A DNA stretch of 64,000 nt from Acetobacter pomorum (lineage in GTDB: Bacteria > Pseudomonadota > Alphaproteobacteria > Acetobacterales > Acetobacteraceae). Where the stretch lies: positions 1 to 64,000 of the forward strand of contig NZ_PEBQ01000144.1 of the NCBI RefSeq assembly GCF_002738225.1. The letters run 5' to 3'. Positions 43,031 to 51,773 of this stretch are shown here, piece by piece. The notes below the pieces were generated by a model that saw only the letters and a program-made list of their open reading frames with translations, did not search any database and had not been told where the DNA came from. The first letter of the stretch is position 1; each line of letters opens with the position of its first letter. The translations under genes were made by a program, and so were the position numbers.

Positions 43031-43762
43031 TCAGGGGTTATCCTGATCGTGCTCTCCCTGTGCAATACGTGCCTGCACAGCGCTGCGCCATTTTGCATCC
43101 TGCGGGGCGGCATCCAGTGCCTTGCGGAAAAGTGCCAATGCTTGCGGTGTCACTTGATGGTTGGTGCGCGTAATGGCTTCTGCCGTGCGGGCGGCCAGTT
43201 CAGCATCAAACCCCATATCCAGCGCATGGTTCCACGCATCGGCGGCTTCGGCATAATGCTCGCGGGAGGCTTCAACCTGTCCAAGCAACAGGTAGCCCTG
43301 GCGTAGTGCCGGATCACCCGGCGGCAGAGTAGCGAGTGTCTGTTTCAGGCGGGCAACCAGCACATCATTTTTCTTGTCCTGCATATGCTCGGTTGCAAGG
43401 CGCGGGCCAAGTGGTTGTGCGGGCAGGGAAGGCACGCCATTTGTCAGATACAGGCCGACTGCCAGCACAGGGGCAAGGCCAAGGCCAACCCAACCCACGG
43501 TGGCAGCGCGGGAGCTATCAGCAGAGGATGGTGCCTTATCAGCTGCCAGAATACGGCGCTGAATTTCCAGCCGTGCAATTTCATGCTCCGCCGGGGCAAT
43601 CAGCCCGATTGTAAGGTCACGGTCCACTTCCGCCAGCTGGGCTTCGTGCAGGGCAAGGGCAGCGCTGCGTTCATCCCGCACGGTGCGGGTGCGTTTCCAT
43701 AACGTGGCGCAGGCAGGGGCCAGAGCCAGCAGGCTGAGCAGGGCAATGGAAAGCCAGATCAT
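43031..43762 (-). CDS. ccmI: Cytochrome c maturation protein CcmI
   Basis: A 243-aa protein with one N-terminal TM helix (residues 2-22), a basic cytoplasmic loop with a heptad-like ERSAALALHEAQLAEVDRD segment, a second TM helix (about 88-107) and a periplasmic TPR domain (ALRQGYLLLGQVEASREHYAEAADAW). CcmI holds apocytochrome c for heme ligation. Its ATG overlaps the ccmH stop by 4 bp, and it is the last gene of the cluster. Confidence 0.88.
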   Translation of the reverse strand: MIWLSIALLSLLALAPACATLWKRTRTVRDERSAALALHEAQLAEVDRDLTIGLIAPAEHEIARLEIQRRILAADKAPSSADSSRAATVGWVGLGLAPVLAVGLYLTNGVPSLPAQPLGPRLATEHMQDKKNDVLVARLKQTLATLPPGDPALRQGYLLLGQVEASREHYAEAADAWNHALDMGFDAELAARTAEAITRTNHQVTPQALALFRKALDAAPQDAKWRSAVQARIAQGEHDQDNP

Positions 43763-44250
43763 GGGGCGTTATCCTTATCCTTTGTCAGCTGGTCCAGCCG
43801 GGCTTTTTCTTCTTCTGTCAGCGGAGGGGGAGCAGGTGGGGCAGCGGCCCGGCGGCGGTAGAAGATAAAGGCCGAGACAAGCCCCAGCAGCAGGGCCAGA
43901 ACAGGCATGCTCCACAATAACAAGGTGCTGAACGAAAATGCGGGTTTCAGGCGGATGAAGTTGCCATAGCGGTTCACCATCCAATCCATAATCTGCTGGT
44001 TGTTCTCACCCTTGGCAACGTGTTCTCGCACCACGCGGCGTAGGTCTCGCGCCAGCCCTGCGCTGCTGTCCTCAATAGATTCATTCTGGCAGACAAGGCA
44101 GCGCAGTTGGGAGCCAATGGCCTCGGCCCGTGCTTCATCCTTGGGGTTGGGCAGCATTTCCATGGGGTCATCCACAGCCAGCACCAATGCAGGTGCCGCG
44201 ATAAGGGAGAACCCAACGCAGGAGGCAGCCAGAAAACGGCGCATGTTCAT
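43759..44250 (-). CDS. ccmH: Cytochrome c maturation thiol oxidoreductase CcmH
   Basis: A 163-aa protein with an N-terminal signal segment, the LRCLVCQN redox motif (two Cys) used to reduce apocytochrome c, and one TM helix near residues 106-130 followed by a Pro-rich cytoplasmic tail. It is the short CcmH form, paired with a separate ccmI. Coupled to ccmG and ccmI by 4-bp overlaps. Confidence 0.93.
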   Translation of the reverse strand: MNMRRFLAASCVGFSLIAAPALVLAVDDPMEMLPNPKDEARAEAIGSQLRCLVCQNESIEDSSAGLARDLRRVVREHVAKGENNQQIMDWMVNRYGNFIRLKPAFSFSTLLLWSMPVLALLLGLVSAFIFYRRRAAAPPAPPPLTEEEKARLDQLTKDKDNAP

Positions 44251-44828
44251 GGCGCTTTCAACTTTTCAACCAAAGGCAGCAATGTCTGGCTCAGAATATC
44301 ATCCGTAAGGGGAGCTGCCGTGTGCCAGCGGATAACGCCACCGGGGCCGATCAGGAATGTTTCCGGCACGCCAGAAATACCCCATTCAATCCCCACACGG
44401 CCTTCATGGTCACTCCCAAGGCGGGAGAACGGGTTGCCAGAATGTTTAAGAAAGTTTTCCGCATTTTCTGGCCTGTCCTTGTAGGCAATGCCCCACATGG
44501 TCAGCTTGTCTTTCAGCGTCATCAGGGTTGGCATTTCCGCAAGGCAGGGAATGCACCATGAGGCAAAAAAGTTCACCAGAACGGGCTGTGTCAGGTTGCG
44601 TAAATCCTGCGTGTTAAAGCCCTGCATGGGGGGCTGATCTGGCAGCGTAAAATCCGGCACAGGGCGGTTCAGCACCGGTGCGTTGATATCATGCGGGTTG
44701 AAGGAGCCATGCTCCATGCCAGAAAGCATTTTCCAAAACGCAACGCCAACAACGCCAGCCCCCGCCAATGGCAAAGCCATAAGCAGGCGACGGCGGGATG
44801 CATTGGGAGGTGTTTCTGAATTGCTCAT
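44247..44828 (-). CDS. ccmG: Thioredoxin-like CcmG/DsbE
   Basis: A 193-aa membrane-anchored thioredoxin. An N-terminal TM helix (about 15-35) precedes the Trx fold with active site ASWCIPCLAEMP, and the cis-Pro region follows in GVPETFLIGPGGVI. It passes electrons to CcmH or apocytochrome c. Coupled to ccmF before it and ccmH after it by ATGA overlaps. Confidence 0.92.
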   Translation of the reverse strand: MSNSETPPNASRRRLLMALPLAGAGVVGVAFWKMLSGMEHGSFNPHDINAPVLNRPVPDFTLPDQPPMQGFNTQDLRNLTQPVLVNFFASWCIPCLAEMPTLMTLKDKLTMWGIAYKDRPENAENFLKHSGNPFSRLGSDHEGRVGIEWGISGVPETFLIGPGGVIRWHTAAPLTDDILSQTLLPLVEKLKAP

Positions 44829-46810
44829 GATGCTGCACTCATTTCGGCAGAAGATTTGGCACGCTGCGGCGCACCCACACGCACACGACGGTCAGATAGC
44901 GAAAGCGCGCCACCAAATGCCATAACCAGCGCGCCCAGCCACATCCACGGGGCCAGCGGGTTGTAATGTAGGCGTAGCACGTAGGTGGGGTTGCTCTCCG
45001 GCCCATGTTTGTCACCCAGCACACCATACAGATCTGCCAGCAGGTTGGTATGGATGGCAACATCGGTTGTGGTCTGGTTTTGCGTATTAAAGCTGCGTTT
45101 GGAAGGATGCATAACGGTAATAAGGTGCCCGTTACGCCGCACTTCCAGCGTGCCTACCATAGCGGTGTAGTTTGGCCCTGGTTCCTGCTTTACGTTTGTA
45201 AGTGTCCAGTCATACCCGGCTAGATGCTCTGTGGTGCCAATGGGCACTTCCACAATTTTATGCTGGGCCTGAGACATGGCAGAAAGCCCAAGCACCGTAA
45301 TACCCACGCCAATATGCGCAATGGCGGTGCCAATAATGGCACGCGGCAACATGCGCGCACGCTGCACACTGGTGGCAAACGGCGCACGGAACAGGCGCAC
45401 ACGTTCCACAACATCTGTAATGGTAGACGTAATAATCCAGATAGCGGCCGCTGCGCACAGGATGGGCAGAACGCCAGAAAGCTTAAAGGCCGCAACTGCA
45501 CAGGCAATGGCGGTGATAACAGCCGCCACCCATAGCTTTTGCAAAATAGGCCAAAGCTGTGCGCGCTTCCACGGGAGCATGGGGCCAAACCCCATGAAGA
45601 TGAACAGCGGCAATGCCAGTGGAATGGTGGTGGCATCAAAAAACGGCTTGCCCACAGAAATGGTGCGGTCAAACAGCAGGGACATAAACGGCGGATACAT
45701 GGTGCCCGTTAGCACCACAGCGCAGAGCGAACACAGCAGAATATTGTTCAGCACCAATGCCCCTTCGCGCGAGACTGGAGCAAACAGCCCGCCGGAAGTG
45801 AGGGATGGCGCGCGATAGGCAAACAGCGCCAGAGAACCACCAATGACCACCGCCAGAAGGCCCAGAATGAACACGCCACGCGCAGGGTCATTTGCAAAGG
45901 CATGCACGGAGTTCAGAATGCCCGAACGCACAAGGAAGGTGCCGGAAAGCGAGAACGAGAACGTGCCAATAGCCAGCAGCACGGTCCAGATTTTAAGGGC
46001 TTCGCGCTTTTCCACCACAATGGCGGAATGAATAAGGGCAGTACCCGTGAGCCATGGAATGAGCGAGGCATTTTCCACCGGGTCCCAAAACCAGTAACCA
46101 CCCCAGCCCAGCACGTAATAGGACCACCAAGAGCCCATGGCGATCCCGCAGGTGAGGAAGCACCAGGCAGCCACAGCCCAAGGGCGCACCCAGCGGCCCC
46201 ATGCGGCATCCACCCGGCCTTCCAGTAGGGCGGCAATAGCAAAGGCAAACGGCACGGCAAAGCCCACATAACCCGTGTAAAGAATAGGTGGATGAAAAGC
46301 CAAGCCGGGGTCTTGCAGCAGGGGGTTCATGCCTTGCCCATCCATGGGGGCAGGCCAGATGCGGGCAAATGGATCAGATGTGGTCAGGCAGAACAGTTCA
46401 AACCCGGTCGCCACCAGACCCAACACGCCAATAACGCGGGCACGCAAAGCGGAAGGCAGGTTGCGCCCAAAAGCCGCAACAGCTGCGCCGCACAGGCCCA
46501 GAATAAGCGCCCATAAAAGAATAGAGCCTTCGTGGTTTCCCCATACGCCGGTAATTTTATACAGCAGCGGTTTGGAAACTGCGCTGTTGGCCGCAATGTT
46601 CTGGACAGAAAAATCATCTGTTACAGCGGCGTAAACCAGGCAAAGGAAGGAAGTTAGCAGCGCAATAAGCTGGCCAATGGCAAGGCCGGGGGCCAGTGCC
46701 ATCAGCCGCACATCGCGGCGGCGCGCACCCATAAGGGGGAGAATACCTTGTATGGCAGCAAGCACGCAGGCCAGCGCAAGGGCGTAGTGTCCGAGTTCGG
46801 GGCTCAGCAT
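44825..46810 (-). CDS. ccmF: Heme lyase CcmF
   Basis: A 661-aa polytopic protein that ligates heme to CXXCH apocytochromes with CcmH/CcmI. The tryptophan-rich periplasmic WWD segment is present (WGGYWFWDPVENASLIPW), preceded by an early His-containing loop (GVWGNHEGSILLW), and about 14 TM helices fill the rest. Its ATG is 38 bp downstream of the ccmE stop. Confidence 0.94.
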   Translation of the reverse strand: MLSPELGHYALALACVLAAIQGILPLMGARRRDVRLMALAPGLAIGQLIALLTSFLCLVYAAVTDDFSVQNIAANSAVSKPLLYKITGVWGNHEGSILLWALILGLCGAAVAAFGRNLPSALRARVIGVLGLVATGFELFCLTTSDPFARIWPAPMDGQGMNPLLQDPGLAFHPPILYTGYVGFAVPFAFAIAALLEGRVDAAWGRWVRPWAVAAWCFLTCGIAMGSWWSYYVLGWGGYWFWDPVENASLIPWLTGTALIHSAIVVEKREALKIWTVLLAIGTFSFSLSGTFLVRSGILNSVHAFANDPARGVFILGLLAVVIGGSLALFAYRAPSLTSGGLFAPVSREGALVLNNILLCSLCAVVLTGTMYPPFMSLLFDRTISVGKPFFDATTIPLALPLFIFMGFGPMLPWKRAQLWPILQKLWVAAVITAIACAVAAFKLSGVLPILCAAAAIWIITSTITDVVERVRLFRAPFATSVQRARMLPRAIIGTAIAHIGVGITVLGLSAMSQAQHKIVEVPIGTTEHLAGYDWTLTNVKQEPGPNYTAMVGTLEVRRNGHLITVMHPSKRSFNTQNQTTTDVAIHTNLLADLYGVLGDKHGPESNPTYVLRLHYNPLAPWMWLGALVMAFGGALSLSDRRVRVGAPQRAKSSAEMSAAS

Positions 46811-46848
46811 GTCAGGGGGTAGGCTCCCGCTTTTTCAGGTCTGTAGAG

Positions 46849-47379
46849 TTAGTTGGTGGCAGGCTGGGTGGCGGTGTTTTTGCGGGCATCCTGCACCGTC
46901 ATCTGGTTCCAGCTCTCAGCACTGGGTGGCGGGCCAAAGCGTGGGTCCCACTTTCCGGCCTTTTTCAGGGCCTCGGCCACTTCCTTGGGCATGTAGGTTT
47001 CATCATGCTTGGCTAGCACTTCGGTCGCGGCAAAATCATGCGGGGGCTGCACCGTGCCAATGGCCACAACGCTTTGGCCTTCACGGAACAGGTCTGGCAA
47101 AATGCCTTCGTAATGCACGGTTACTGCGGCCTGACCATCGGTCACGTTAAACGTGGCAACAGGTGTTTCACCCTTGCGCTCACGGTGTACGGAGCCAGCC
47201 ACCACCATGCCGCCCAGCTTGACGGTTCTATCCTTGGGTGGAGGGGAGGCGACAACCTGTGAAGGTGTGACAAAAAATACGATATCGGAAGAAAAAGCCC
47301 GCAGGATCAAAGCTGCGGCAGTGCCAAGGCACGCCACGCAGGCAATGACAAGCCAAAGGCGACGGGTTTTGCGAGTCAT
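46849..47379 (-). CDS. ccmE: Heme chaperone CcmE
   Basis: A 176-aa OB-fold heme chaperone with a basic cytoplasmic start, one TM helix (about 9-28), and the covalent heme-binding His in LAKHDETYMP. The C-terminal tail is longer than in E. coli. Coupled to ccmD by a shared ATGA. Confidence 0.94.
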   Translation of the reverse strand: MTRKTRRLWLVIACVACLGTAAALILRAFSSDIVFFVTPSQVVASPPPKDRTVKLGGMVVAGSVHRERKGETPVATFNVTDGQAAVTVHYEGILPDLFREGQSVVAIGTVQPPHDFAATEVLAKHDETYMPKEVAEALKKAGKWDPRFGPPPSAESWNQMTVQDARKNTATQPATN

Positions 47380-47537
47380 GATTGTGGGGCGGCTCCTGCC
47401 TTGCGGGGGGCTTTCTGTTCAAGGGTGGCCAGCCGGATACGGTCGCGCTTTAAGCGCAGGGCAGCGCCAATGGAAAACACAAGCGCCATAATGGCAAACA
47501 GGCCGTAGCTGGCGGCAATATAAGGCAGATGGGTCAT
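47376..47537 (-). CDS. ccmD: Heme exporter subunit CcmD
   Basis: A 53-aa protein with one TM helix (YIAASYGLFAIMALVFSIG) followed by a basic cytoplasmic tail (LRLKRDRIRLATLE), the CcmD pattern. It starts at ATG 47537, overlapping the ccmC stop, and its own stop overlaps ccmE ATG. CcmD helps release holo-CcmE from CcmC/CcmAB. The gene is easily missed because of its size. Confidence 0.88.
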   Translation of the reverse strand: MTHLPYIAASYGLFAIMALVFSIGAALRLKRDRIRLATLEQKAPRKAGAAPQS

Positions 47538-48307
47538 GCAGCGTTGCCTCTACGGCGGGGGGAGGACAGCAGGGCGCGAATACGGCTTTCCATCACGGCA
47601 GCGCGGGTGCGGGCCACAACAATGGCGGCAAACCCAAGCCCCATGCCCAGCGCAGACAAAGCCAGAGGCCACAGCATGGAGGAAGACATAGTGGGCGCGC
47701 CCGTAAGGGTAATGCTGTCTGGCTGGTGCAGCGTGTTCCACCACTGCACGCTAAACTTGATAATGGGCAGATCAACCGCGCCGGCAAGGGCCAGAATGGC
47801 GGCAGCCTTGTAGCCACGCTGCGGATCATCAAATGCCCGAATAAGCGCAATATGCCCCAGATACAGGAAAAACAGCACTAGAACAGACGTTAGGCGTGCA
47901 TCCCACACCCACCATGTGCCCCACATGGGCTTGCCCCAAAGGGAACCTGTAGCAAGGCACAATGCGGTAATGGAGGCGCCCACCGGCCCAATTTCCACCG
48001 CTGCCAAATCAGCCAGCGGGTGCCGCCAGACAAGGGAGAGCAGGCCACATATGGCTAACCCGGCATATCCGGCAGAAGCCAGTATGGCGGCAGGCACATG
48101 CACATACATAATGCGCACGGAATCGCCCTGCTGCCAGTCTGCGGGGGAGAAAAACAACCCCCAGCCCAACCCCGTTAGGGTAAGGAGTATGGCAGGCCAT
48201 GTAAGCCAGGGCTGAAGGCGTGCCCCCAGCTTGAGAAACTGGCCGGGATTGGCATACCGATGGAAAAAATTGCCGGTACGCGCGACAAAGGTCGGAGAGG
48301 CGCTCAA
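47534..48307 (-). CDS. ccmC: Heme handling protein CcmC
   Basis: A 257-aa six-TM protein with the WWD heme-binding motif WGKPMWGTWWVWD and flanking His residues, which loads heme on CcmE. The best start is TTG 48307; no ATG lies close, and the first TM helix begins about 35 residues in. It is first in the leftward ccmCDEFGHI series. No ccmA or ccmB precedes it; the next gene is divergent. Confidence 0.92.
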   Translation of the reverse strand: MSASPTFVARTGNFFHRYANPGQFLKLGARLQPWLTWPAILLTLTGLGWGLFFSPADWQQGDSVRIMYVHVPAAILASAGYAGLAICGLLSLVWRHPLADLAAVEIGPVGASITALCLATGSLWGKPMWGTWWVWDARLTSVLVLFFLYLGHIALIRAFDDPQRGYKAAAILALAGAVDLPIIKFSVQWWNTLHQPDSITLTGAPTMSSSMLWPLALSALGMGLGFAAIVVARTRAAVMESRIRALLSSPRRRGNAA

Positions 48308-48478
48308 AAGTCAGTCCGTTCCATCTGTATCTGGTTCAATCCTGTGGTCTTCCTCTTTCACATCCGTTGCGGAAGTGGGAAAAGGACTACCTGTGTCCCC
48401 TTTTACAACATTCCGTGCCTCTTGACACGATGCAGTTGTTCATGGGCGTCTTGCCCGCACAACACAACGGAGGAAATT

Positions 48479-48772
48479 ATGCTGTTTGCCATTACCTGTA
48501 CGGATCGCCCCGGCGCGCTGGAACTGCGTAAGGCCACACGGGCGCAGCATCTGGCATTTCTGGAAGCCCATAAGGATGGTATCCTTTTTGCTGGCCCACA
48601 GCTGGATGCCAATGGTGCCCCCTGCGGCAGCCTTGTTCTGCTGGAAGCGCCAGACCGCGCCACGGCGGAAGGTTTTGCGGCGGCAGACCCATATGCAAAG
48701 GTAAACCTGTTTGAAAGCGTGATTATCCGCCCCCTGCGGACTGTGTTCCGTGATGGCCAGATGGCAGAATAA
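48479..48772 (+). CDS. YciI-family protein
   Basis: A 97-aa protein with the YCII fold: MLFAITCTDRPGAL, the conserved His in QHLAFLEAHKDGILFAGPQ, and ADPYAKVNLFESVIIRPL. Members are dimeric and may act on small acids or as sensor subunits. ATG 48479 has GGAGG upstream. It is 2 bp from the EVE-domain gene, a frequent pairing in alphaproteobacteria. Confidence 0.88.
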   Translation: MLFAITCTDRPGALELRKATRAQHLAFLEAHKDGILFAGPQLDANGAPCGSLVLLEAPDRATAEGFAAADPYAKVNLFESVIIRPLRTVFRDGQMAE

Positions 48773-48774
48773 TC

Positions 48775-49194
48775 ATGGCCTATTGGCTGGTGAAAAGTGA
48801 GCCGGATGCCTTTAGCTGGGATGAGCAAGTGGCCAATGACGTGGAGCCATGGACGGGTGTACGCAACCATCAGGCCAAAAAAAATCTTGCGGCCATGAAG
48901 GTGGGAGACCGCGCCTTTTTCTACCATTCCAACGTGCAGCGCGCCATTGTTGGCGTGGTGGAAGTGGTGCGCGAAGGCTACCCGGACCCAACGGCAGAAA
49001 CCGATAAATGGGTGTGTGTGGATGTAAAAGCCATAGCCCCCATGCCTAAACCTGTAACGCTGGCGCAGATCAAGGCGGAACCGGCGCTGGAAGATCTGGC
49101 ATTGGTGCGGCAGTCTCGTTTGTCAGTCTGCCCGGTATCGGCAGAACACTGGCAGATCTTGTGTGACATGGGTGGGTGGCAAAACCCTGCCTAA
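48775..49194 (+). CDS. EVE-domain protein
   Basis: A 139-aa protein beginning AYWLVKSEPDAFSWDEQ, with WTGVRNHQAKKNL and VGDRAFFYHSNV, the hallmarks of EVE (PUA-like) domains. These bind modified bases in DNA or RNA. It shares the yciI transcript and ends before a strong terminator. Confidence 0.9.
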   Translation: MAYWLVKSEPDAFSWDEQVANDVEPWTGVRNHQAKKNLAAMKVGDRAFFYHSNVQRAIVGVVEVVREGYPDPTAETDKWVCVDVKAIAPMPKPVTLAQIKAEPALEDLALVRQSRLSVCPVSAEHWQILCDMGGWQNPA

Positions 49195-49245
49195 AACACA
49201 GCCTGTGTTCACAATATTTTGTAGTGCCGTGTAAAATGCACCAAC

Positions 49246-49279
49246 AAAAAAGGCCGCCCGTAATGGAGCGGCCTTTTTT
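49246..49279. terminator. Bidirectional intrinsic terminator (EVE / TIGR01244 genes)
   Basis: GGCCGC (49252-49257) and GCGGCC (49268-49273) form a stem flanked by A6 and T6, so it works in both directions between convergent genes. Confidence 0.85.
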
Positions 49280-49301
49280 GCATATAGCGCAGAGCACAGA
49301 A

Positions 49302-49637
49302 TTAGCTCTGTGTTGCAATCGTCCATGCCTGAGCAGAGCGGTTGCCAGAACGGCAATAGGCAAAAATGGGGCCGGGCAGGGTGTTAATAGCTTCCTGCGT
49401 TTCAATCACGGCATCGGAAGAAGGCGTGAGCGGTTCGGCAACAGGAATGGCAATAAAGGAAAGCCCCGCCTTGCGTGCGGCTTCACCAATGGTTTCGGCA
49501 GAAGGCTGGCCAGCTTCTTCGCCATCGGGGCGATTGCAGATAATGGTTTTGAACCCTGCGCCCTTAATAAGCGGAATATCTTCCACCGTAATCTGGGGGG
49601 AAACGGCGAAATCGGGGGAAAGGGAATGATACTGCAT
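49302..49637 (-). CDS. TIGR01244-family phosphatase/sulfurtransferase-like protein
   Basis: A 111-aa protein of the DSP-PTP-like group called TIGR01244 (beta-lactamase hydrolase-like domain 1). The catalytic Cys loop is AYCRSGNRSAQAW, and GFKTIICNRPDGEE lies in the first half. Members with only this domain often sit beside persulfide dioxygenases; none is adjacent here. ATG 49637 (MQYHSLS) is chosen because earlier residues are not family-like. Confidence 0.85.
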   Translation of the reverse strand: MQYHSLSPDFAVSPQITVEDIPLIKGAGFKTIICNRPDGEEAGQPSAETIGEAARKAGLSFIAIPVAEPLTPSSDAVIETQEAINTLPGPIFAYCRSGNRSAQAWTIATQS

Positions 49638-49748
49638 GGGAATAGCTATCCTGAAAGCTGAAAAAGAACTGCCGCACAATGCGGCTTTTGGGGCTGAATG
49701 CAAGATCAGGGCAGCCAGACCCAAAAGCAGATATGCCGGGGTATGTGT

Positions 49749-50426
49749 TTAACGGTGAATGAAGTACATGTCTGAATACAGGTTCTTCAGCGCTGCATGG
49801 TCTGCCAGACAGTGGCGCACCAGCACAGCGCGCAGGCTGATGGCGGCCTGCTGAACAGAGGGATCTGTGCTATCTGCGTGCAGGGCTGGGTAATGCTGCA
49901 TACAGGCTTTAAGCGTGGGGTTGTTCATATCCACACCAGAGCGGATCTTTTCTTTCAGATCATTATAGTAATCGGAAACCTCTTTATCAGAATCCCACAG
50001 CGGCACGGAGGTATCCACCTTACCGTTGTGCATGAAGTAAGCCACCGTGAAAAAGCCTGTTTCAGCCGCACCCGTGCCGGATTGAACTGTCATGCGGCAA
50101 GCGCGTTGTGAATAGGGCGGAAAGCTGACATCCGGCATGGCGGAAGAAGCCTGCACCTGTATGGCTGGCGCAGGTGTGTTGGGGTTGGGGGAGGCATCTT
50201 CAACATCTGCACCACCGGCTTCATGTGCCTTTTCCCATGCTTTTGCCACCAGAATATGGAAACGGTCAGACTGGCACAGATCAGGGGCGGTGCGTGCTTC
50301 AGCCAGCCGGGTTTCATATGTCTGCTGCTGTGGGGTGGCGCATGCAGCGGTTGCAACGGCAGCAGCCACCGGCGCCAGCCGCAGAAAGCGCCGCACGGAA
50401 CGCTGGATGGGTGAAGGATGGGTCAT
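49749..50426 (-). CDS. Exported protein of unknown function, probable lipoprotein
   Basis: A 225-aa product with a basic N-terminus and a hydrophobic stretch ending VATAAC (Cys 29), which fits a lipobox with a suboptimal -3 position. Four more Cys are seen (LCQSDRF, RACRMTV, KACMQHY, RHCLADH). This suggests periplasmic disulfides. I recognise no family. Confidence 0.65.
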   Translation of the reverse strand: MTHPSPIQRSVRRFLRLAPVAAAVATAACATPQQQTYETRLAEARTAPDLCQSDRFHILVAKAWEKAHEAGGADVEDASPNPNTPAPAIQVQASSAMPDVSFPPYSQRACRMTVQSGTGAAETGFFTVAYFMHNGKVDTSVPLWDSDKEVSDYYNDLKEKIRSGVDMNNPTLKACMQHYPALHADSTDPSVQQAAISLRAVLVRHCLADHAALKNLYSDMYFIHR

Positions 50427-50676
50427 GTCAGGATACTCCGCAATAAGATGTGCGCCTGGATGAAGAACAGTGTTTCTGCTTTGGAGTGTGTAAGGGCTTT
50501 ATGCAAGCCTTACAACGGCGCGGGCCGCGTATGCAGGGTGGATAAGGTGCTGGGTGCTGTTTTTCGTGCCCTGTGCCTGTTATGATTACAACGGAATAGA
50601 GAAAAATAAGGCGCCAGAGTGCGTCGCTGCTTCGTTCGCAAATGGGCGTGGCATGCAGCAGGCAGGAGAGGCACGA

Positions 50677-51510
50677 ATGAGCACACAAGAAACAGCAGGC
50701 AATGCCCTGGCTCCCATGCTTTTAAATGGAAGTGAGCTGGCAGAACTGGAACAGGCTCTGGCCGATGTAGAATCTGGCCGGGGTGTTTTGGTGCGTTTGG
50801 CAGACCTTATGGGGGGCGCTGTTGGGCATGCTGCGCGTTTGGGCCTGCGTGGTTTGGGCATGGCCCCCAATATGGAAGAAAAAATGCGCGGTCTGGCAGA
50901 AACAGCCATTACCCGTGCGTTTGATGTAGCCATTGTGGGCATGAAAGGCCCGGCAGATAGCCAGATGGCAGAAGCCCGCTGGCGTGGCCCGGCATTGCAG
51001 GCTGCAGTGGCCGTTTCTGGCGCAGTGGGCGGGTTTAGTGGCCTGGCCGGTCTGGCCCCGGATATTGGGTTTACAACGCTGACAATCATGCGTGAAATTG
51101 CCCGCATTGCGCGGGAGGAAGGGGAGGATCTTTCTAACCCGGATGCGCGCCGTGCATGTTTGGAAGTGTTTGCGTTAAAAGCCTTCCCCAACAAAAGGGA
51201 TGGGGATGAAAGTGAGCTGGGGTATTTCTCGGCCCGTGCCGTGCTGCGGGGCCGCCCGGTTGTTATGCTGATTGCCGAGGTTGCTTCCCATTATGGTCTG
51301 GCATTGGGGCAAAAGCTTTCCCTCCAGCTTATGCCGGTGGCCGGTGCCTTGTGTGGGGCCTCTTTAAACACGGCGTTTTTCAACCATTATCGTGCGTTGG
51401 CCCGTGCGCATTTCACCATTCGGCGTCTGGAGCGTGAACACGGGCCGGTAGTGCGTGATACCGCCATGTCCATGCGGGATGATCTGGCCGAACGCGGGCA
51501 GGAAGCCTGA
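50677..51510 (+). CDS. EcsC-family protein
   Basis: A 277-aa protein with the EcsC domain of about 220 residues: amphipathic and Gly/Ala-rich helices (LAGLAPDIGFTTLTIMREIARIA) and the FALKAFPNKRD and FFNHYRALARAHFTIRRLE segments. EcsC in Bacillus is encoded with an ABC transporter of unknown role; the biochemical function is not known. ATG 50677 has GGAGAGG 7 nt upstream. Confidence 0.85.
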   Translation: MSTQETAGNALAPMLLNGSELAELEQALADVESGRGVLVRLADLMGGAVGHAARLGLRGLGMAPNMEEKMRGLAETAITRAFDVAIVGMKGPADSQMAEARWRGPALQAAVAVSGAVGGFSGLAGLAPDIGFTTLTIMREIARIAREEGEDLSNPDARRACLEVFALKAFPNKRDGDESELGYFSARAVLRGRPVVMLIAEVASHYGLALGQKLSLQLMPVAGALCGASLNTAFFNHYRALARAHFTIRRLEREHGPVVRDTAMSMRDDLAERGQEA

Positions 51511-51540
51511 TCGGTTTTGCGCACAAACCAAGGTAGATGC

Positions 51541-51575
51541 AAAAAAGGCCAGCTCCGGAATGGGCTGGCCTTTTT
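51541..51575. terminator. Bidirectional intrinsic terminator behind EcsC gene
   Basis: A 7-bp GGCCAGC / GCTGGCC stem with a 10-nt loop is flanked by A6 and T5, between convergent genes. Confidence 0.85.
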
Positions 51576-51580
51576 GCTGT

Positions 51581-51757
51581 TCAGATAGGGGTTTTCTCTC
51601 CCTTGCGGGGTGGTTCGCCCTCAATAAAGGTAGTGATCACGGCAAACCCCAGCAGAACAACGCCAATAACCTTGGCGGCCAAATGGTAATGCGGCGCCCA
51701 AAACGTGACGCCAAAACAGACCAGAATGCCGATAAGGCAAGACAGGCGCATGTTCAT
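51581..51757 (-). CDS. Small membrane protein of unknown function
   Basis: A protein of about 58 aa with two hydrophobic segments (LSCLIGILVCFGVTFWA and AAKVIGVVLLGFAVITTFI) and a charged tail (EGEPPRKGEKTP). AAGGAG lies 6 nt before a TTG (51763) or 12 nt before ATG 51757. It follows the hydroxyacid dehydrogenase stop by about 16 bp and is probably in the same transcript. Confidence 0.6.
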   Translation of the reverse strand: MNMRLSCLIGILVCFGVTFWAPHYHLAAKVIGVVLLGFAVITTFIEGEPPRKGEKTPI

Positions 51758-51773
51758 GGTCAAAAATTGCTCC

